IMG/VR virus record: IMGVR_UViG_3300012685_000184
Span: 1 to 42,321 of that record
Source: a virus
Reading direction: 5' to 3' (one strand)
Length of the DNA stretch: 42,321 nt
A model generated the notes under the pieces. That model ran no database searches and had not been told where the DNA came from. It saw only the letters and a list, made by a program, of their open reading frames with translations. The position numbers and the translations under genes are program-made. Below are positions 7,291 through 16,047 of the stretch, one piece after another; positions within the stretch are counted from its first letter, which is position 1; every line of letters begins with the position of its first letter.

Positions 7291-8848
7291 CACAGCGGCA
7301 TCAGTGGCCATCGGCGATTTTTATACGCCACGGCCCGTACAAGCAAAGTTTCACGAATCCACCGCAACCTATCCACTGATGGAGGGTGGGCGAGGCGGCG
7401 GCAAGAGCATGGCGCTTTTGTGGGAAGCGATCTCGGAATGCCTGCTGGTGCCGGGCTGTAACTGCTTACTCTTGCGGCGCACGCTGACAGCCGTAGAGAA
7501 AGGCGGCATCGAAGATCATTTCACGAAATACGTTCCGAAATCGCTCTATCGGAGTTTCAATCAGTCGAAACACATCGTCGTATTTCACAACGGTTCGAAG
7601 CTTTTTTTCGGCCACATCCGAACCGAGAAAGACCTCTTGCAGTATCAGGGCGCTGAGTTCCTCTACATCGGATGGGAAGAGCTGACGCAGTTCACGTATT
7701 CGCAGTGGGACTTCATGAAGGGCTCGAATCGCTGCCCGATCAAATCGTTCACACTCGACCACGTGGAATGGCTGACGAAGCCGCGCATGGCTGGCGGAAC
7801 GAATCCCAACGGCAAAGGTTCGGGATGGGTGAAAGCTCTGTGGATCAAAAAGAAGCCGCCGGCGGGGATGTTCATCCCAGACTATGATCCTCGCGACTAT
7901 GAAGCGATCCATTCGACGTACGAAGATAACCCGACATACGCGAACGATAAGGACTACATCGCGAAGCTTCATTCGATTTCGGATCCAGTACTCCGCGAGG
8001 CTTGGATTCCTGGCTCATGGGATATCTTGGCCGGGCAGTTCTTCCAGAATTGGGATGAGTATCTTCATGTCATCGGCGGCAAGGATTCGCGACTTGGGCT
8101 TTCCGATATCCGGTACATGGATTGGCAGCCGCGCTGGATTTCGATTGATTGGGGATTCCAGCATGCCTGTGTGATTCTCTGGTGGACAATCGTCGAAGTA
8201 CCGTCGAACTTCCCCGATGAAAAGGGCCAAGACCAGAAAAAGAAAGTCATTCTCTGCTATCGGCAACTGGTCTGCCGGAAGCTGAACGAAGAGCTTTTGA
8301 GCGAGCAAATCGTCGCCGCGAATCATACCGGCGAAATCTTCGACAAGATCGAACATATCTATTTGAGCCCGGATCGCTTTGTCGCTAGCGGATCGGGAGC
8401 GGATGCAATTCACTCTATCGCCGACAAGATGGGCGACGTCTTCGTGCGCTACGATCTGCCGCGGCCCGAGCGTGCGAACAACCGCCGCGTAGACGGCTGG
8501 CGGCTGTGCTATACACTTCTCGACACGGAAGGCGTCGCGGTGTTAGCCTCATGCCGCGATGTCGTCGATTCCCTTCCGAAGTTGATGCGTTCGGAAAAGG
8601 ATGTCGAAGACGCCGAAAAAGAAGGGGACGATCTCTTCCTCGACGTATGCGAGAGCTTCCGATACGGGCTGATGAGTTACGCGACGACGGCTCCGATCCC
8701 GCGCGATGTCGCGAATCAGGAACGCATCCAAGCGATCAAAGACCCGACGGCGAAGTACATGGAATATCTCCGGATCACCGCAAAGCCACAGATCGACGAT
8801 ATCGTGATTCCAATTCCCGCGCGCGGTCCGTCATGGCGGCGGCGGTGA
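7283..8848 (+). CDS. terL: terminase large subunit (packaging ATPase/nuclease), 521 aa
   Basis: Motor that cuts and translocates phage DNA into the prohead. The Walker A motif GGRGGGKS is at residues 35-42 and the Walker B-like FLYIGWEE at 126-133, with the catalytic acidic pair at its end. The nuclease half begins with WISIDWGFQHACVI near residue 290, whose Asp is the first metal ligand, and a second acidic site lies around SGSGADAIHSIADKM. GTG 7283 is chosen because it overlaps the small subunit gene and leaves a usual N-terminal length; an upstream ATG at 7196 would lie mostly inside the small-subunit gene. Confidence 0.93.
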   Translation: MPNTAASVAIGDFYTPRPVQAKFHESTATYPLMEGGRGGGKSMALLWEAISECLLVPGCNCLLLRRTLTAVEKGGIEDHFTKYVPKSLYRSFNQSKHIVVFHNGSKLFFGHIRTEKDLLQYQGAEFLYIGWEELTQFTYSQWDFMKGSNRCPIKSFTLDHVEWLTKPRMAGGTNPNGKGSGWVKALWIKKKPPAGMFIPDYDPRDYEAIHSTYEDNPTYANDKDYIAKLHSISDPVLREAWIPGSWDILAGQFFQNWDEYLHVIGGKDSRLGLSDIRYMDWQPRWISIDWGFQHACVILWWTIVEVPSNFPDEKGQDQKKKVILCYRQLVCRKLNEELLSEQIVAANHTGEIFDKIEHIYLSPDRFVASGSGADAIHSIADKMGDVFVRYDLPRPERANNRRVDGWRLCYTLLDTEGVAVLASCRDVVDSLPKLMRSEKDVEDAEKEGDDLFLDVCESFRYGLMSYATTAPIPRDVANQERIQAIKDPTAKYMEYLRITAKPQIDDIVIPIPARGPSWRRR

Positions 8849-8873
8849 TGTGGGGCGAAGATGGGCTCTTTTG

Positions 8874-9041
8874 ATGAAAAGACTGATATTTTTCATGGCA
8901 ACTTTTCTTCTGGCTGGCTGTGGGATTCGCGGCTATAAGTTCGCAATGCATCCTGGGGACAAGAATGATACCAGTGCGGGCGATATCACTCATGCAAGCG
9001 AACCTGGCGCACGGGTTGTCATTCCGAAAAAGCACAAGTGA
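8874..9041 (+). CDS. small lipoprotein, 55 aa
   Basis: MKRLIFFMATFLLAGC is a compact type II signal peptide with lipobox LAGC; lipidation would occur at Cys16, leaving a 40-residue mature chain rich in Asp, Gly, His and Lys. It is not proline-rich, so it does not look like an outer-membrane spanin (Rz1), and it is far from the lysis genes. It overlaps the next gene by 4 bp. A role at the host envelope, such as blocking superinfection, is only a guess. Confidence 0.6.
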   Translation: MKRLIFFMATFLLAGCGIRGYKFAMHPGDKNDTSAGDITHASEPGARVVIPKKHK

Positions 9042-9397
9042 AACGCGATCTCTATCTCGACAAGTACATTCGGCTTCTTGAACAAAACGCCGCGCGCGCC
9101 TATAAAGACCTCGACCGTGAACGCAAGCGCGTTGACTTTCTCGAAGGCAAAGTGGAGCGTCTCGAACTCGTGGTGATGGCGGCGAAGAGCGATGCTGGCC
9201 GAGAATACGTCGACCGCACAGATAGGGTCTTAGCTTCGCCGCCGATAAGGAAACCTCCAGTCACTGCCGCACGCACTGATACAAAACTGAGTTTTTCCGA
9301 GATTCGTTCGAAGTGGAATTCGCTCTCACCCGATGAGCAAGCAAAAGCGGTGAAAGACGCCGATCTCGTCGTCGAACCGAAAGGAAGTGAAGCATGA
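9038..9397 (+). CDS. coiled-coil hypothetical protein, 119 aa
   Basis: GTG 9038 overlaps the preceding stop (GTGA). The first 60 residues are a long charged helix with heptad character (KYIRLLEQNAARAYKDLDRE and the following ERKRVDFLEGKVERLELVV), followed by a flexible Pro/Thr segment and a C-terminal SFSEIRSKWNSLSPDEQAKA helix. It belongs to the run of small genes between terminase and portal and overlaps its neighbours on both sides. Function unknown; a minor virion or packaging accessory protein is possible. Confidence 0.6.
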   Translation: MKRDLYLDKYIRLLEQNAARAYKDLDRERKRVDFLEGKVERLELVVMAAKSDAGREYVDRTDRVLASPPIRKPPVTAARTDTKLSFSEIRSKWNSLSPDEQAKAVKDADLVVEPKGSEA

Positions 9398-9843
9398 AGG
9401 CAATGACATCGCATGATGGAAAGATGCACGGCAACGCGCAGGTGGTCGAGCGTTACGATGAATCAAAGGGCAAAGGCAAACCGAAAGCGCGTGGCGGCGA
9501 ATCCGGCGGCGCTCACGAAGATAGCGGCCACGATGAGATCAAGGGTATCGTCGGCGAACATGGTCCAGCTACGTCCTATTCAATTTCGACGACGCATGAA
9601 GACGGGCATGTACATACAGCGCATCACGAATCGCACGACATGGCGCGAGAACACTTGGCCCATGCAGGCGGCGTTTCCGATTCTGGCGATCTAAACGAAA
9701 GTCATGGCGGGATGCAGGAAGAAGACACTACAGAACGTGCCAGCATGCGCGGCGGAATCGAAGAACGCCCGAACGCGGATCATCTAGGCGGCGGCTTCAT
9801 GCCCGAACATCATCCCGATGACCGCATGAAGCGTCGGCGGTGA
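9394..9843 (+). CDS. histidine-rich low-complexity protein, 149 aa
   Basis: The protein is extremely rich in His, Gly, Glu and Asp, with His clusters such as THEDGHVHTAHHESHD near the middle and MPEHHPDD near the end. It has almost no hydrophobic core and is probably disordered or folds only on binding metal. ATG 9394 overlaps the preceding stop as ATGA, and the end overlaps the next GTG. Similar His-rich proteins of unknown role occur near phage head genes. Metal binding is a reasonable but untested inference. Confidence 0.6.
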   Translation: MKAMTSHDGKMHGNAQVVERYDESKGKGKPKARGGESGGAHEDSGHDEIKGIVGEHGPATSYSISTTHEDGHVHTAHHESHDMAREHLAHAGGVSDSGDLNESHGGMQEEDTTERASMRGGIEERPNADHLGGGFMPEHHPDDRMKRRR

Positions 9844-10013
9844 AACCTCAGAATGAAAAGCTTTCGCATGCCGCCGTGAAGTATGAGCCCAAAGCGGCCC
9901 ATCTTTTCGAGCGGTGTGCGAGATGTAAGCACTTCATCCGACCGAGAAGCTGTCAGCTCGTCAAAAGTCCGATTGCTCCCGCCGGATGGTGCGTCAGGTT
10001 CGAAAGAAAATAA
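9840..10013 (+). CDS. four-cysteine HiPIP-like small protein, 57 aa
   Basis: Read directly from the DNA: GTG 9840 overlaps the previous stop (GTGA) and the frame runs to TAA 10011. The chain has four Cys in CARC, SCQLV and WC contexts at residues 26, 29, 38 and 51, followed by an RF motif. The spacing C-x2-C-x8-C-x12-C with GWC near the end resembles small high-potential iron-sulfur-like proteins often found among phage head genes. The metal could equally be zinc. It is followed without a gap by the next gene (TAAATG). Confidence 0.6.
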   Translation: MKPQNEKLSHAAVKYEPKAAHLFERCARCKHFIRPRSCQLVKSPIAPAGWCVRFERK

Positions 10014-10172
10014 ATGCCTTTTGAATCCAAAGCGCAGCAACGCTTCCTTTACGCGCATCCCGAGAAACTGAGCGGAAAATCAAAGCTGAAAGAATGGGCA
10101 AGCGCGACGAACTTCTCGGAGCTTCCGGAAAAGAAAGGCCGCAAAAGCTTAAGGTGGAGAAATGGCAAGTAA
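10014..10172 (+). CDS. small conserved-type phage protein, 52 aa
   Basis: ATG 10014 directly follows the preceding TAA. The N-terminus MPFESKAQQRFLYAHPEKL is of a recurrent phage type that begins with a P-F-x-S-K-A-Q-Q-R signature, followed by a short linker and NFSELPEKKG. Such proteins are usually annotated as hypothetical and lie near structural genes. The end overlaps the next gene by 11 bp. Function unknown. Confidence 0.6.
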   Translation: MPFESKAQQRFLYAHPEKLSGKSKLKEWASATNFSELPEKKGRKSLRWRNGK

Positions 10173-10353
10173 GCATTGGATGGCGGGTGTCGCGAGCAAG
10201 ATCAAGAAAAGCGGGTACAAAGGCGTGTTCAAAGCCGCCGCCGCCCGCGCTGGCAAATCTACGCGCGAATATGCCGAAGAGAAAAAACATTCGAGTGGCA
10301 AAACCGGCCAACGGGCACGTCTCGCTTTGAGTTTTATGGCGGCCAAACACTGA
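10162..10353 (+). CDS. small basic phage protein, 63 aa
   Basis: Strongly basic helical protein starting MASKHWMAGVASKIKKSGYK. It contains KSTREYAEEKKHSSGKTGQR and ends in a short hydrophobic helix (LALSFMAAKH). Proteins of this size and style recur beside the preceding P-F-x-S-K-A-Q-Q-R type protein in phage head clusters. The high Lys/Arg content would allow DNA binding. Its stop overlaps the ATG of the next gene (TGATG). Confidence 0.6.
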   Translation: MASKHWMAGVASKIKKSGYKGVFKAAAARAGKSTREYAEEKKHSSGKTGQRARLALSFMAAKH

Positions 10354-10553
10354 TGGAGCTTCCGCCCAAAGCTTTACATGCGCTCATCGACATCAAGAAG
10401 GAACTGTTGTCCCCGCGTGAAGTCGAGGAAGTGCCTGAGAAAAGCCAGGAGAAGGCCGCGCCGCCTGCTACTTTCAATCAACGCCATGCGCGGCCAAGCA
10501 GTGCCTATCAGCGCGGATGCCAGCGCCACAATTTTTGGAGTCCGGTGCGCTAA
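10353..10553 (+). CDS. hypothetical protein upstream of portal, 66 aa
   Basis: ATG 10353 shares bases with the previous stop, and the TAA at 10551-10553 directly precedes the portal ATG. The first 35 residues are helical (LPPKALHALIDIKKELLSPR); the remainder is Pro/Arg/His-rich and probably disordered. No family recognised. Tight coupling to the portal gene suggests a small head-assembly accessory role, by position only. Confidence 0.5.
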   Translation: MELPPKALHALIDIKKELLSPREVEEVPEKSQEKAAPPATFNQRHARPSSAYQRGCQRHNFWSPVR

Positions 10554-13049
10554 ATGCCAGTTGAAGAACTAGACCTCACCGACGAACTCGACGAATCCGC
10601 CGAAGACGAACGCAACGAATTTCTTCCCGGCGAACTCTGTGCCGTCGATGCTACGAACAGCCGCGTCGAACTCGTCGATGATGAGTTTGGCACCCGCGAA
10701 GAGAAAATTGGTTGTCTCAAAGGACTCGGCAACAAAGCCGGGCAGCGCGATCTCACATCGCGGCGGCTCGAAGTTCGTGATTGCTGGAAAGCACGGTATT
10801 TCTACCGCGGGAATCAGTATCTCCTGCCAGGGAAAAACGGTGCATGGGTGATGCCGCATCAAGTTCTGATGGGCGGGCAGTCCTACGACGACCAGAATCA
10901 GGAAACAAATATCTATCTCGCGTTTGCCGATACGATCAATGCGGCGCTGACGGCCGGGCTTCCCTCGGTGCGCTTCGAAGCGGACGATCCGACAAATCCC
11001 GCAGACATTGCCGCAGCCGAAAACAGTGAAGGCGCTCGCCGCCTGATCGAACGCGCCAACGACATGATCGTGATTCAGGAAGACATCGCGCGCTATTTAT
11101 GGACCGATGGCCGTGCATGTGTCTACACCCGCTATGTGATCGATGGCCAGCGCTTCGGCTACGCCCCTGAAGGCGCGTCGGATATTGACGATGAGCTTTC
11201 TTACTTGCCAGCGATGCCCGGCGGCCACGACGAAGAACTTGATTCCTCTCTTGCCCCGCAAAAGCGGCTTCCCCGCGGCCAGGAAGTGATTGAAGCTTTC
11301 GGAGCAATCGAGACAAAGCTTCCGATGCAGTGCAAATCGATTCACGCGGCGGACTATCTGATCCTGTCGCAAGAAATCGATATCACCAAGGCGAAGTCGA
11401 AGTATCCCCACGTTGCCGATGAAATTCAGCCAATGAAGACGCCTACGGCTGAAAGCGAGTACGAACGCCTGGCACGCACATCGATCATGATGGGCATACG
11501 TCCATCGAACATGACGAATGATGCGATGACCTACAACGTCACCGAAGCCCTCGCATGGGTGCGGCCATCGTTCTTCCGTGAAGAGACAGATGACAATCTT
11601 CGCAACTGGCTGTACGACAATTTCCCGAAAGGCGCGATGGTCGCGCAGTGCGGAACCACGCTCTGCGAAGCGCGCAACGAATCGCTCGACGATCATTGGA
11701 CGCTGATCCATACGAGACCTGGCGACGGAATGCACCGCCCGGGAAACGGCACGCCGCTGATCCCGATGCAGGAAAAGCTGAACGATTGCATGGACCTCGT
11801 ACATGAGAGTTTCATGCATCTGATCCCGATCACTTGGGTGGATTCCGACGGCATTGATGCGCAAGCACTGAACGAAATCCAGCGCGCGCCCGGACAATAT
11901 CGCCGCCTGAAACGCAAGCCCGACAAAGAACTCTCAGCGAATTTCTATACCGAAGAACAGATACAGATTGCGCAAGGGCTTCTCATGTACCTCGATAAGC
12001 TCTTCGGCGAATGGGCGCAATTCCTTGTTGGCGCATTCCCCGCTCTCTTTGGTGGGAATACCGGATCGAACGATACTGCAAGCGGGATTCAAGGGCAACG
12101 CGATCAGGCGCTTGGGCGTGTCGGGCTGACTTGGCGAAGCATTCGTGCCGGGTACGCGCGTATCATGCGCCAAGCGGTACAGTGCGCCGCAGAGTTCCGC
12201 AATTCGCCGATGGCTGGCGAAGTTCCCGGCGCAGGTGGCGTGAAAAATCATATCTCCGTAAATCCCGAAGACCTAAAAGGGAATATCCGATGCTTCCCTG
12301 ATAGCGATGAAGGTTTCCCAGAATCATGGATTGCACAACGCGCCGTATGGCAAGCCGCTGCCGCGCAAGCGGAAAAGAATCCCATCTTTCAAGCGATTTT
12401 CTCGAAGGTGCGGAATCTGATGATCGCCAAGGATAAGATCGGCCTTCCCGATCTTGTGATTCCCGGAGCTGATGCTGCCGTCAAGCAAGCCGGCGAGATC
12501 ATGGAAATGCTGGCCGCCGGCGCGCCGGTGCCGAATCCCGCAATCGCCAAAGCGGAAGCGACCGCACCGCCGATTCCAGATACTTTCTCGCCCGAAGAAA
12601 AACAGCAAGCGATCCAGGCCATGCAGCAAGCACTTGCGAAGATTCCACCGGTGATTTCGACCGTTCAAGTCTTCCGGCTCGACAACGATGCCGCGCACAT
12701 GGATGAGATCGAGACTTGGGCCGAGAGTCCGAAAGGCATCCGCGCGCAAGTTGAAAATCGCGATGGCTTCGATAACGTGATGACGCATTACGATGAGCAT
12801 TCGGCAGCTCTGGCACAGAAGCAAGCGGCGAAAGCACAGCCGCCGGAAGCGAAGCCGCCAAGCGAATCGATGAATTTCAAAGACCTTCCGGCAGATGGAC
12901 AAGTGCAGATGGCGGCGAAGGTGGGAATCAAACTTGACGCCGGGGCATTACAAGCTGAAGATGCTGAAGACAAACGGCAGAAGGCCGAAACCGCCGCCGC
13001 GAAAACGAAATCAGGTGATCAGGGAGAAAAACCCGCGCTGGTACAATAA
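10554..13049 (+). CDS. portal protein, 831 aa
   Basis: Forms the dodecameric ring at one head vertex through which DNA is packaged and ejected. After an acidic N-terminal tail (DLTDELDESAEDE) the chain shows portal features: RDCWKARYFYRGNQY near residue 75, ETNIYLAFADTINAAL near 122, and a long central region with many aromatic residues. The C-terminal 250 residues are helical and Ala/Gln/Glu-rich, as in the barrel of long podovirus portals. The length (831) exceeds the 725 residues of the P22 portal. It lies between the terminase genes and the scaffold candidate, the canonical position. Confidence 0.85.
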   Translation: MPVEELDLTDELDESAEDERNEFLPGELCAVDATNSRVELVDDEFGTREEKIGCLKGLGNKAGQRDLTSRRLEVRDCWKARYFYRGNQYLLPGKNGAWVMPHQVLMGGQSYDDQNQETNIYLAFADTINAALTAGLPSVRFEADDPTNPADIAAAENSEGARRLIERANDMIVIQEDIARYLWTDGRACVYTRYVIDGQRFGYAPEGASDIDDELSYLPAMPGGHDEELDSSLAPQKRLPRGQEVIEAFGAIETKLPMQCKSIHAADYLILSQEIDITKAKSKYPHVADEIQPMKTPTAESEYERLARTSIMMGIRPSNMTNDAMTYNVTEALAWVRPSFFREETDDNLRNWLYDNFPKGAMVAQCGTTLCEARNESLDDHWTLIHTRPGDGMHRPGNGTPLIPMQEKLNDCMDLVHESFMHLIPITWVDSDGIDAQALNEIQRAPGQYRRLKRKPDKELSANFYTEEQIQIAQGLLMYLDKLFGEWAQFLVGAFPALFGGNTGSNDTASGIQGQRDQALGRVGLTWRSIRAGYARIMRQAVQCAAEFRNSPMAGEVPGAGGVKNHISVNPEDLKGNIRCFPDSDEGFPESWIAQRAVWQAAAAQAEKNPIFQAIFSKVRNLMIAKDKIGLPDLVIPGADAAVKQAGEIMEMLAAGAPVPNPAIAKAEATAPPIPDTFSPEEKQQAIQAMQQALAKIPPVISTVQVFRLDNDAAHMDEIETWAESPKGIRAQVENRDGFDNVMTHYDEHSAALAQKQAAKAQPPEAKPPSESMNFKDLPADGQVQMAAKVGIKLDAGALQAEDAEDKRQKAETAAAKTKSGDQGEKPALVQ

Positions 13050-13072
13050 CGCGGAGATCAGGGAGAGACGAA

Positions 13073-14383
13073 ATGGCAGATGGTGAAGATCTTGGACTCA
13101 TTGACGGATCAGGTACCGGAGAAGAAGAAGTCGGCGGGGGGAATGAAGAAAGTTTCATTCTTGAAGAAGGTGCCGACGAAGGCGCTGACAAGGGCGGTGA
13201 TGCGGCGGGCGGTGCAGATGATCAGGCGGGCGCTGATGGGGGCTCGCGTGCCATCGTCAAAGTCGAGCCCCTCGAAGTCCGGAAAGCTCTCCGCGAAATC
13301 TCGACGGCCAATCCGGAATTTGCGAAGAAATTCCCGACGCTTGAAAAATCCGTAACTCGCGCACTCTTCCAAAGCGGACAAGTCGAAAAGTTCGGCGGCT
13401 TGCAGAAAGTTGCCGAAGCTTTTGAAGCCCTCGAAGTGCATGGCGGCGTCGAAGGCTTGCAAGAGATGGCCGATGAAGTTGCCGCTGGCCGCGAACTTGA
13501 GATCGGCTTCAAACGCGGTGATCCGAAAATCGTCGATGGATGGGCGAAAGATTATCCCGATGGCTTCGCAAAACTCGTGCCTGTGGCTTTCGATAAGCTT
13601 GAGAGTCTAAATAAAGATCGCTATGAAGCGGTCGCAAGCTACGTCATTCGGAAAGTTTTCGAATCCTACGGCGTCTACAACACCGTTGCCGCGCTCGGAG
13701 AAGCGCTCGGAACTCTGGAAGCTGGAAAAGATGCGGGCGCGATCAAACTCTTCAACCAGATTGCGAAGTTCCTGACGGATTCAAAAGCCCTTGCAGACAA
13801 AACACGCGACTTTGCCCGAAGTTCCCGCGATGATGAGAACGACGAGCGCGAGACGGAACTCGAAGAAGAGAAAAAGAAAATCTTCTATGGCAGCGTGCGC
13901 GCCGATGTGAATACGCAAGTAATCAGTGCAATGAACCGCCTGATCCGTACGGAATTGAACGGTTCAAAGATCAAAGTCACAACCGCCAACCGGCTTCGCA
14001 AGGAGATCAATGCCGAACTCTCTCGTGTCGTGAATTCGCAGTCGGGATATGCCGATAGATACGTCGCTGTGATGGATGCGCGCAACAGAGATCGTGCCGT
14101 GAATTTCATTCTGTCGAATGCTAGGAAATATCTCCCCCGCGTCGTGAAGCAACTGATCGCCGAATTCAATCTTCGCCGGGGATCGGGATCGGGCGGCGGG
14201 AATGGCACCCGACGGGAGGCTGCAAACCGCGGCGGAGGCGATGGAGCAACTTTCATTGGACGGCCGAAAACAGCGGATGTCGACTTTTCACGCACCGATA
14301 AAGCCATCTGGCTTTCGAGCATCAATGCAGGCAAAGCGACCGGGCCGATCTATTTGAAGAACGGCAAAGCGGCGAAGTGGTAG
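13073..14383 (+). CDS. putative scaffold protein, 436 aa
   Basis: The N-terminal 65 residues are extremely acidic and Gly-rich (for example EEEVGGGNEESFILEEGADE). A long helical middle section is rich in Lys and Glu, and a basic Gly-rich C-terminal region contains RRGSGSGGGNGTRREAANRG. Its place between portal and major capsid and its helical, charged composition fit an internal scaffold that directs capsid assembly. No protease motif is visible. The ribosome-binding site is AGGGAG at 13060-13065. Function is inferred from position and composition. Confidence 0.6.
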   Translation: MADGEDLGLIDGSGTGEEEVGGGNEESFILEEGADEGADKGGDAAGGADDQAGADGGSRAIVKVEPLEVRKALREISTANPEFAKKFPTLEKSVTRALFQSGQVEKFGGLQKVAEAFEALEVHGGVEGLQEMADEVAAGRELEIGFKRGDPKIVDGWAKDYPDGFAKLVPVAFDKLESLNKDRYEAVASYVIRKVFESYGVYNTVAALGEALGTLEAGKDAGAIKLFNQIAKFLTDSKALADKTRDFARSSRDDENDERETELEEEKKKIFYGSVRADVNTQVISAMNRLIRTELNGSKIKVTTANRLRKEINAELSRVVNSQSGYADRYVAVMDARNRDRAVNFILSNARKYLPRVVKQLIAEFNLRRGSGSGGGNGTRREAANRGGGDGATFIGRPKTADVDFSRTDKAIWLSSINAGKATGPIYLKNGKAAKW

Positions 14384-14401
14384 AATGTTCCACGCCGAAC
14401 A

Positions 14402-14554
14402 ATGGCGCGGATGATGCTCAAAAGAAAGAAGATTTCGCGAGTAACAGTACTAAGACGCCGTAGCGAAGCATCCAAAAAAGGATGGAGATCGCGCAAGCGT
14501 CAATGCGCAGCAATCAAAAAAAGATTCGCGTTCACCAAGTCCGGTGTGGGCTGA
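14402..14554 (+). CDS. small highly basic protein, 50 aa
   Basis: A short open frame in the otherwise empty stretch before the capsid gene: ATG 14402 to TGA 14554. The product starts MARMMLKRKKISRV and contains LRRRSEASKKGWRSRKRQ. The S-E-A-x-K-K-G-W core is a familiar phage motif, which favours a real gene. About a third of the residues are Lys or Arg, so nucleic-acid binding is plausible. No good ribosome-binding site is seen (GTTCCACGCCGAACA precedes it), which lowers confidence. Confidence 0.4.
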   Translation: MARMMLKRKKISRVTVLRRRSEASKKGWRSRKRQCAAIKKRFAFTKSGVG

Positions 14555-14717
14555 CTCCACGCTAAAAAGCTGAAAGACCAGACAAGCTGTAACGCGATGC
14601 AGTGAGTACAGTTGCAAAACTGTACCGCTACTCCGCTAAATACCCGGCAGAGCGAAGCCGGCTGAATCAGGCAGCAAAACCGCAGCGAGTAAGCTCCAAA
14701 AACAAGGGGGCTGCTTT
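14555..14717 (+). ncRNA. structured leader upstream of the capsid gene (candidate cis-regulatory RNA)
   Basis: This noncoding stretch contains a perfect 8-bp hairpin GTACAGTT-GCAA-AACTGTAC (14606-14625) closed by a GNRA-type tetraloop, and a 5-bp stem CCGGC/GCCGG (14644-14648 with 14657-14661). A weak stem GCTCC/GGGGC (14693-14697 with 14707-14711) has a 3' strand that covers the AAGGGGG ribosome-binding site of the capsid gene. No long ORF covers it. An untranslated leader controlling capsid synthesis is the simplest reading. The hairpin could also be a dyad operator. Confidence 0.4.
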
Positions 14718-16046
14718 ATGGCAGCTCTAAATGAAGCCGCAGTACAAGCGGTAGAACTGGAAACCGTTCGCGAAGAGATCCCCGATCTCATGCTGACGGA
14801 AGACACGTTCTACGCGCGCATCAAAAAGGCGGGCCGCGTTTTGCCGATGTCGACTTCGACAGGCGGCGGCGCGGGTTCCTCTTTCGATGCGACGGGCCGG
14901 CCATCACTCCGCGTTCCGATGCGGATTCAGGCAGGCTCGACACACCAGCAATTCTCAGCGGATGGCGGCGACATGGGCCGCGGCACAGGAAGCATCTATG
15001 CCGCGCAATTCTTGACGCCGATTTCATTCTCTGAAGCTTGCGAGATCACGGCGCAGGCATTGTGGTCGACCGAAAGCTGGAAGAAGTCGCGCGTGCAAGT
15101 GAAAGCTTCTGAGTTCACTCACACGCTCGAACAATTCAAATCGAATCTCGACGCTGATCTGCAAGGCGATGGATCCGGAACACTGGCGACAGTGACAACG
15201 GCTTCTTCGGCTTCCGGTCCGGCGGGGGCTTCTTTCTCGAACATCATCGTTTCGAATGCGAATCAGTTCTTCGACAATCAGATCGTGCAAGTTTTCCCAT
15301 CTGTCGGCGGCGCCACTCGTGGCGCGTTTCAGATTTCATTCGTCGATGGCGTGGTGAATACGATCTTTTCCGCTCAAGCATTGCCAGCCGGAACGACTAC
15401 GGGCGATCTGCTCGTGGTCAACGGTGCAAGCGCCGCCGCGGGCTCTTCGATCCAAGGCATCAAAGCTTATCAGGTGAACGGAAATTCGGGCACTTTGAAC
15501 GGCTTGGCTCGGTCGAACTTCCCCGGACGTTTGTCCACTCCGACAGTCAATCTGGGCGGCGCGGCGATTACCCCTGCAATCGGGCGGCTCGTCGTGTCGA
15601 AGATTGCTCTCGCCCTCGGCAACGAAACTCCCGCTCTCGCTGATCTCGTCTGGTACATGAACGTCGACCAAGCGGCCGCAATCGAGAATCTCGCGATTCA
15701 GGTTGCGATCACCAATCAGCAAGAGATCAAGGGCGACAGTTCCCAAGACATGCTGAAAAAGTACGCTCCGTCCACTTTCGTGGGCTACGATATCGTGAAG
15801 AGCGTGCATGCCACACCGGGCCGCATCGATGCACTGTGCCTCAAGTATTGGGGCATCGGCGAATTGAAGGCCGCGGACCTCTATGACGTAAACGGGCAGA
15901 CCATCTTCCCGACGATTGGAGCATCCGGCGGCATCAATGCCGCGACAGTGTTCTATTTCGTAACATCGCTCAATGTGTTCAATTCGAATGTGCGCGCAGG
16001 GGCGTTTGTGAGCAACGCGCAAATTCCAACCGGCTATTTCAGCTAA
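14718..16046 (+). CDS. major capsid protein, 442 aa
   Basis: Position after portal and scaffold, a strong ribosome-binding site (AAGGGGG) and length fit the major head protein. The N-terminus is helical (ALNEAAVQAVELETVREEIP). A Gly/Ser-rich loop (STGGGAGSSFDATGR) and many beta-rich segments follow, as in HK97-fold capsid proteins, and the chain ends with VRAGAFVSNAQIPTGYFS. No protease cleavage signal can be assigned. The stop is followed by three consecutive hairpins before the co-chaperonin gene. Confidence 0.8.
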   Translation: MAALNEAAVQAVELETVREEIPDLMLTEDTFYARIKKAGRVLPMSTSTGGGAGSSFDATGRPSLRVPMRIQAGSTHQQFSADGGDMGRGTGSIYAAQFLTPISFSEACEITAQALWSTESWKKSRVQVKASEFTHTLEQFKSNLDADLQGDGSGTLATVTTASSASGPAGASFSNIIVSNANQFFDNQIVQVFPSVGGATRGAFQISFVDGVVNTIFSAQALPAGTTTGDLLVVNGASAAAGSSIQGIKAYQVNGNSGTLNGLARSNFPGRLSTPTVNLGGAAITPAIGRLVVSKIALALGNETPALADLVWYMNVDQAAAIENLAIQVAITNQQEIKGDSSQDMLKKYAPSTFVGYDIVKSVHATPGRIDALCLKYWGIGELKAADLYDVNGQTIFPTIGASGGINAATVFYFVTSLNVFNSNVRAGAFVSNAQIPTGYFS

Positions 16047-16047
16047 T

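Noticed and set aside
11097-11897. Minus-strand ORF of 266 codons inside the portal gene
   Set aside because: Completely contained within the portal gene on the other strand; no start signals and no known motif.
14606-14625. tRNA or tmRNA in the gap before the capsid gene
   Set aside because: The strong hairpin is isolated; no cloverleaf, anticodon arm or T-loop consensus could be built around it.
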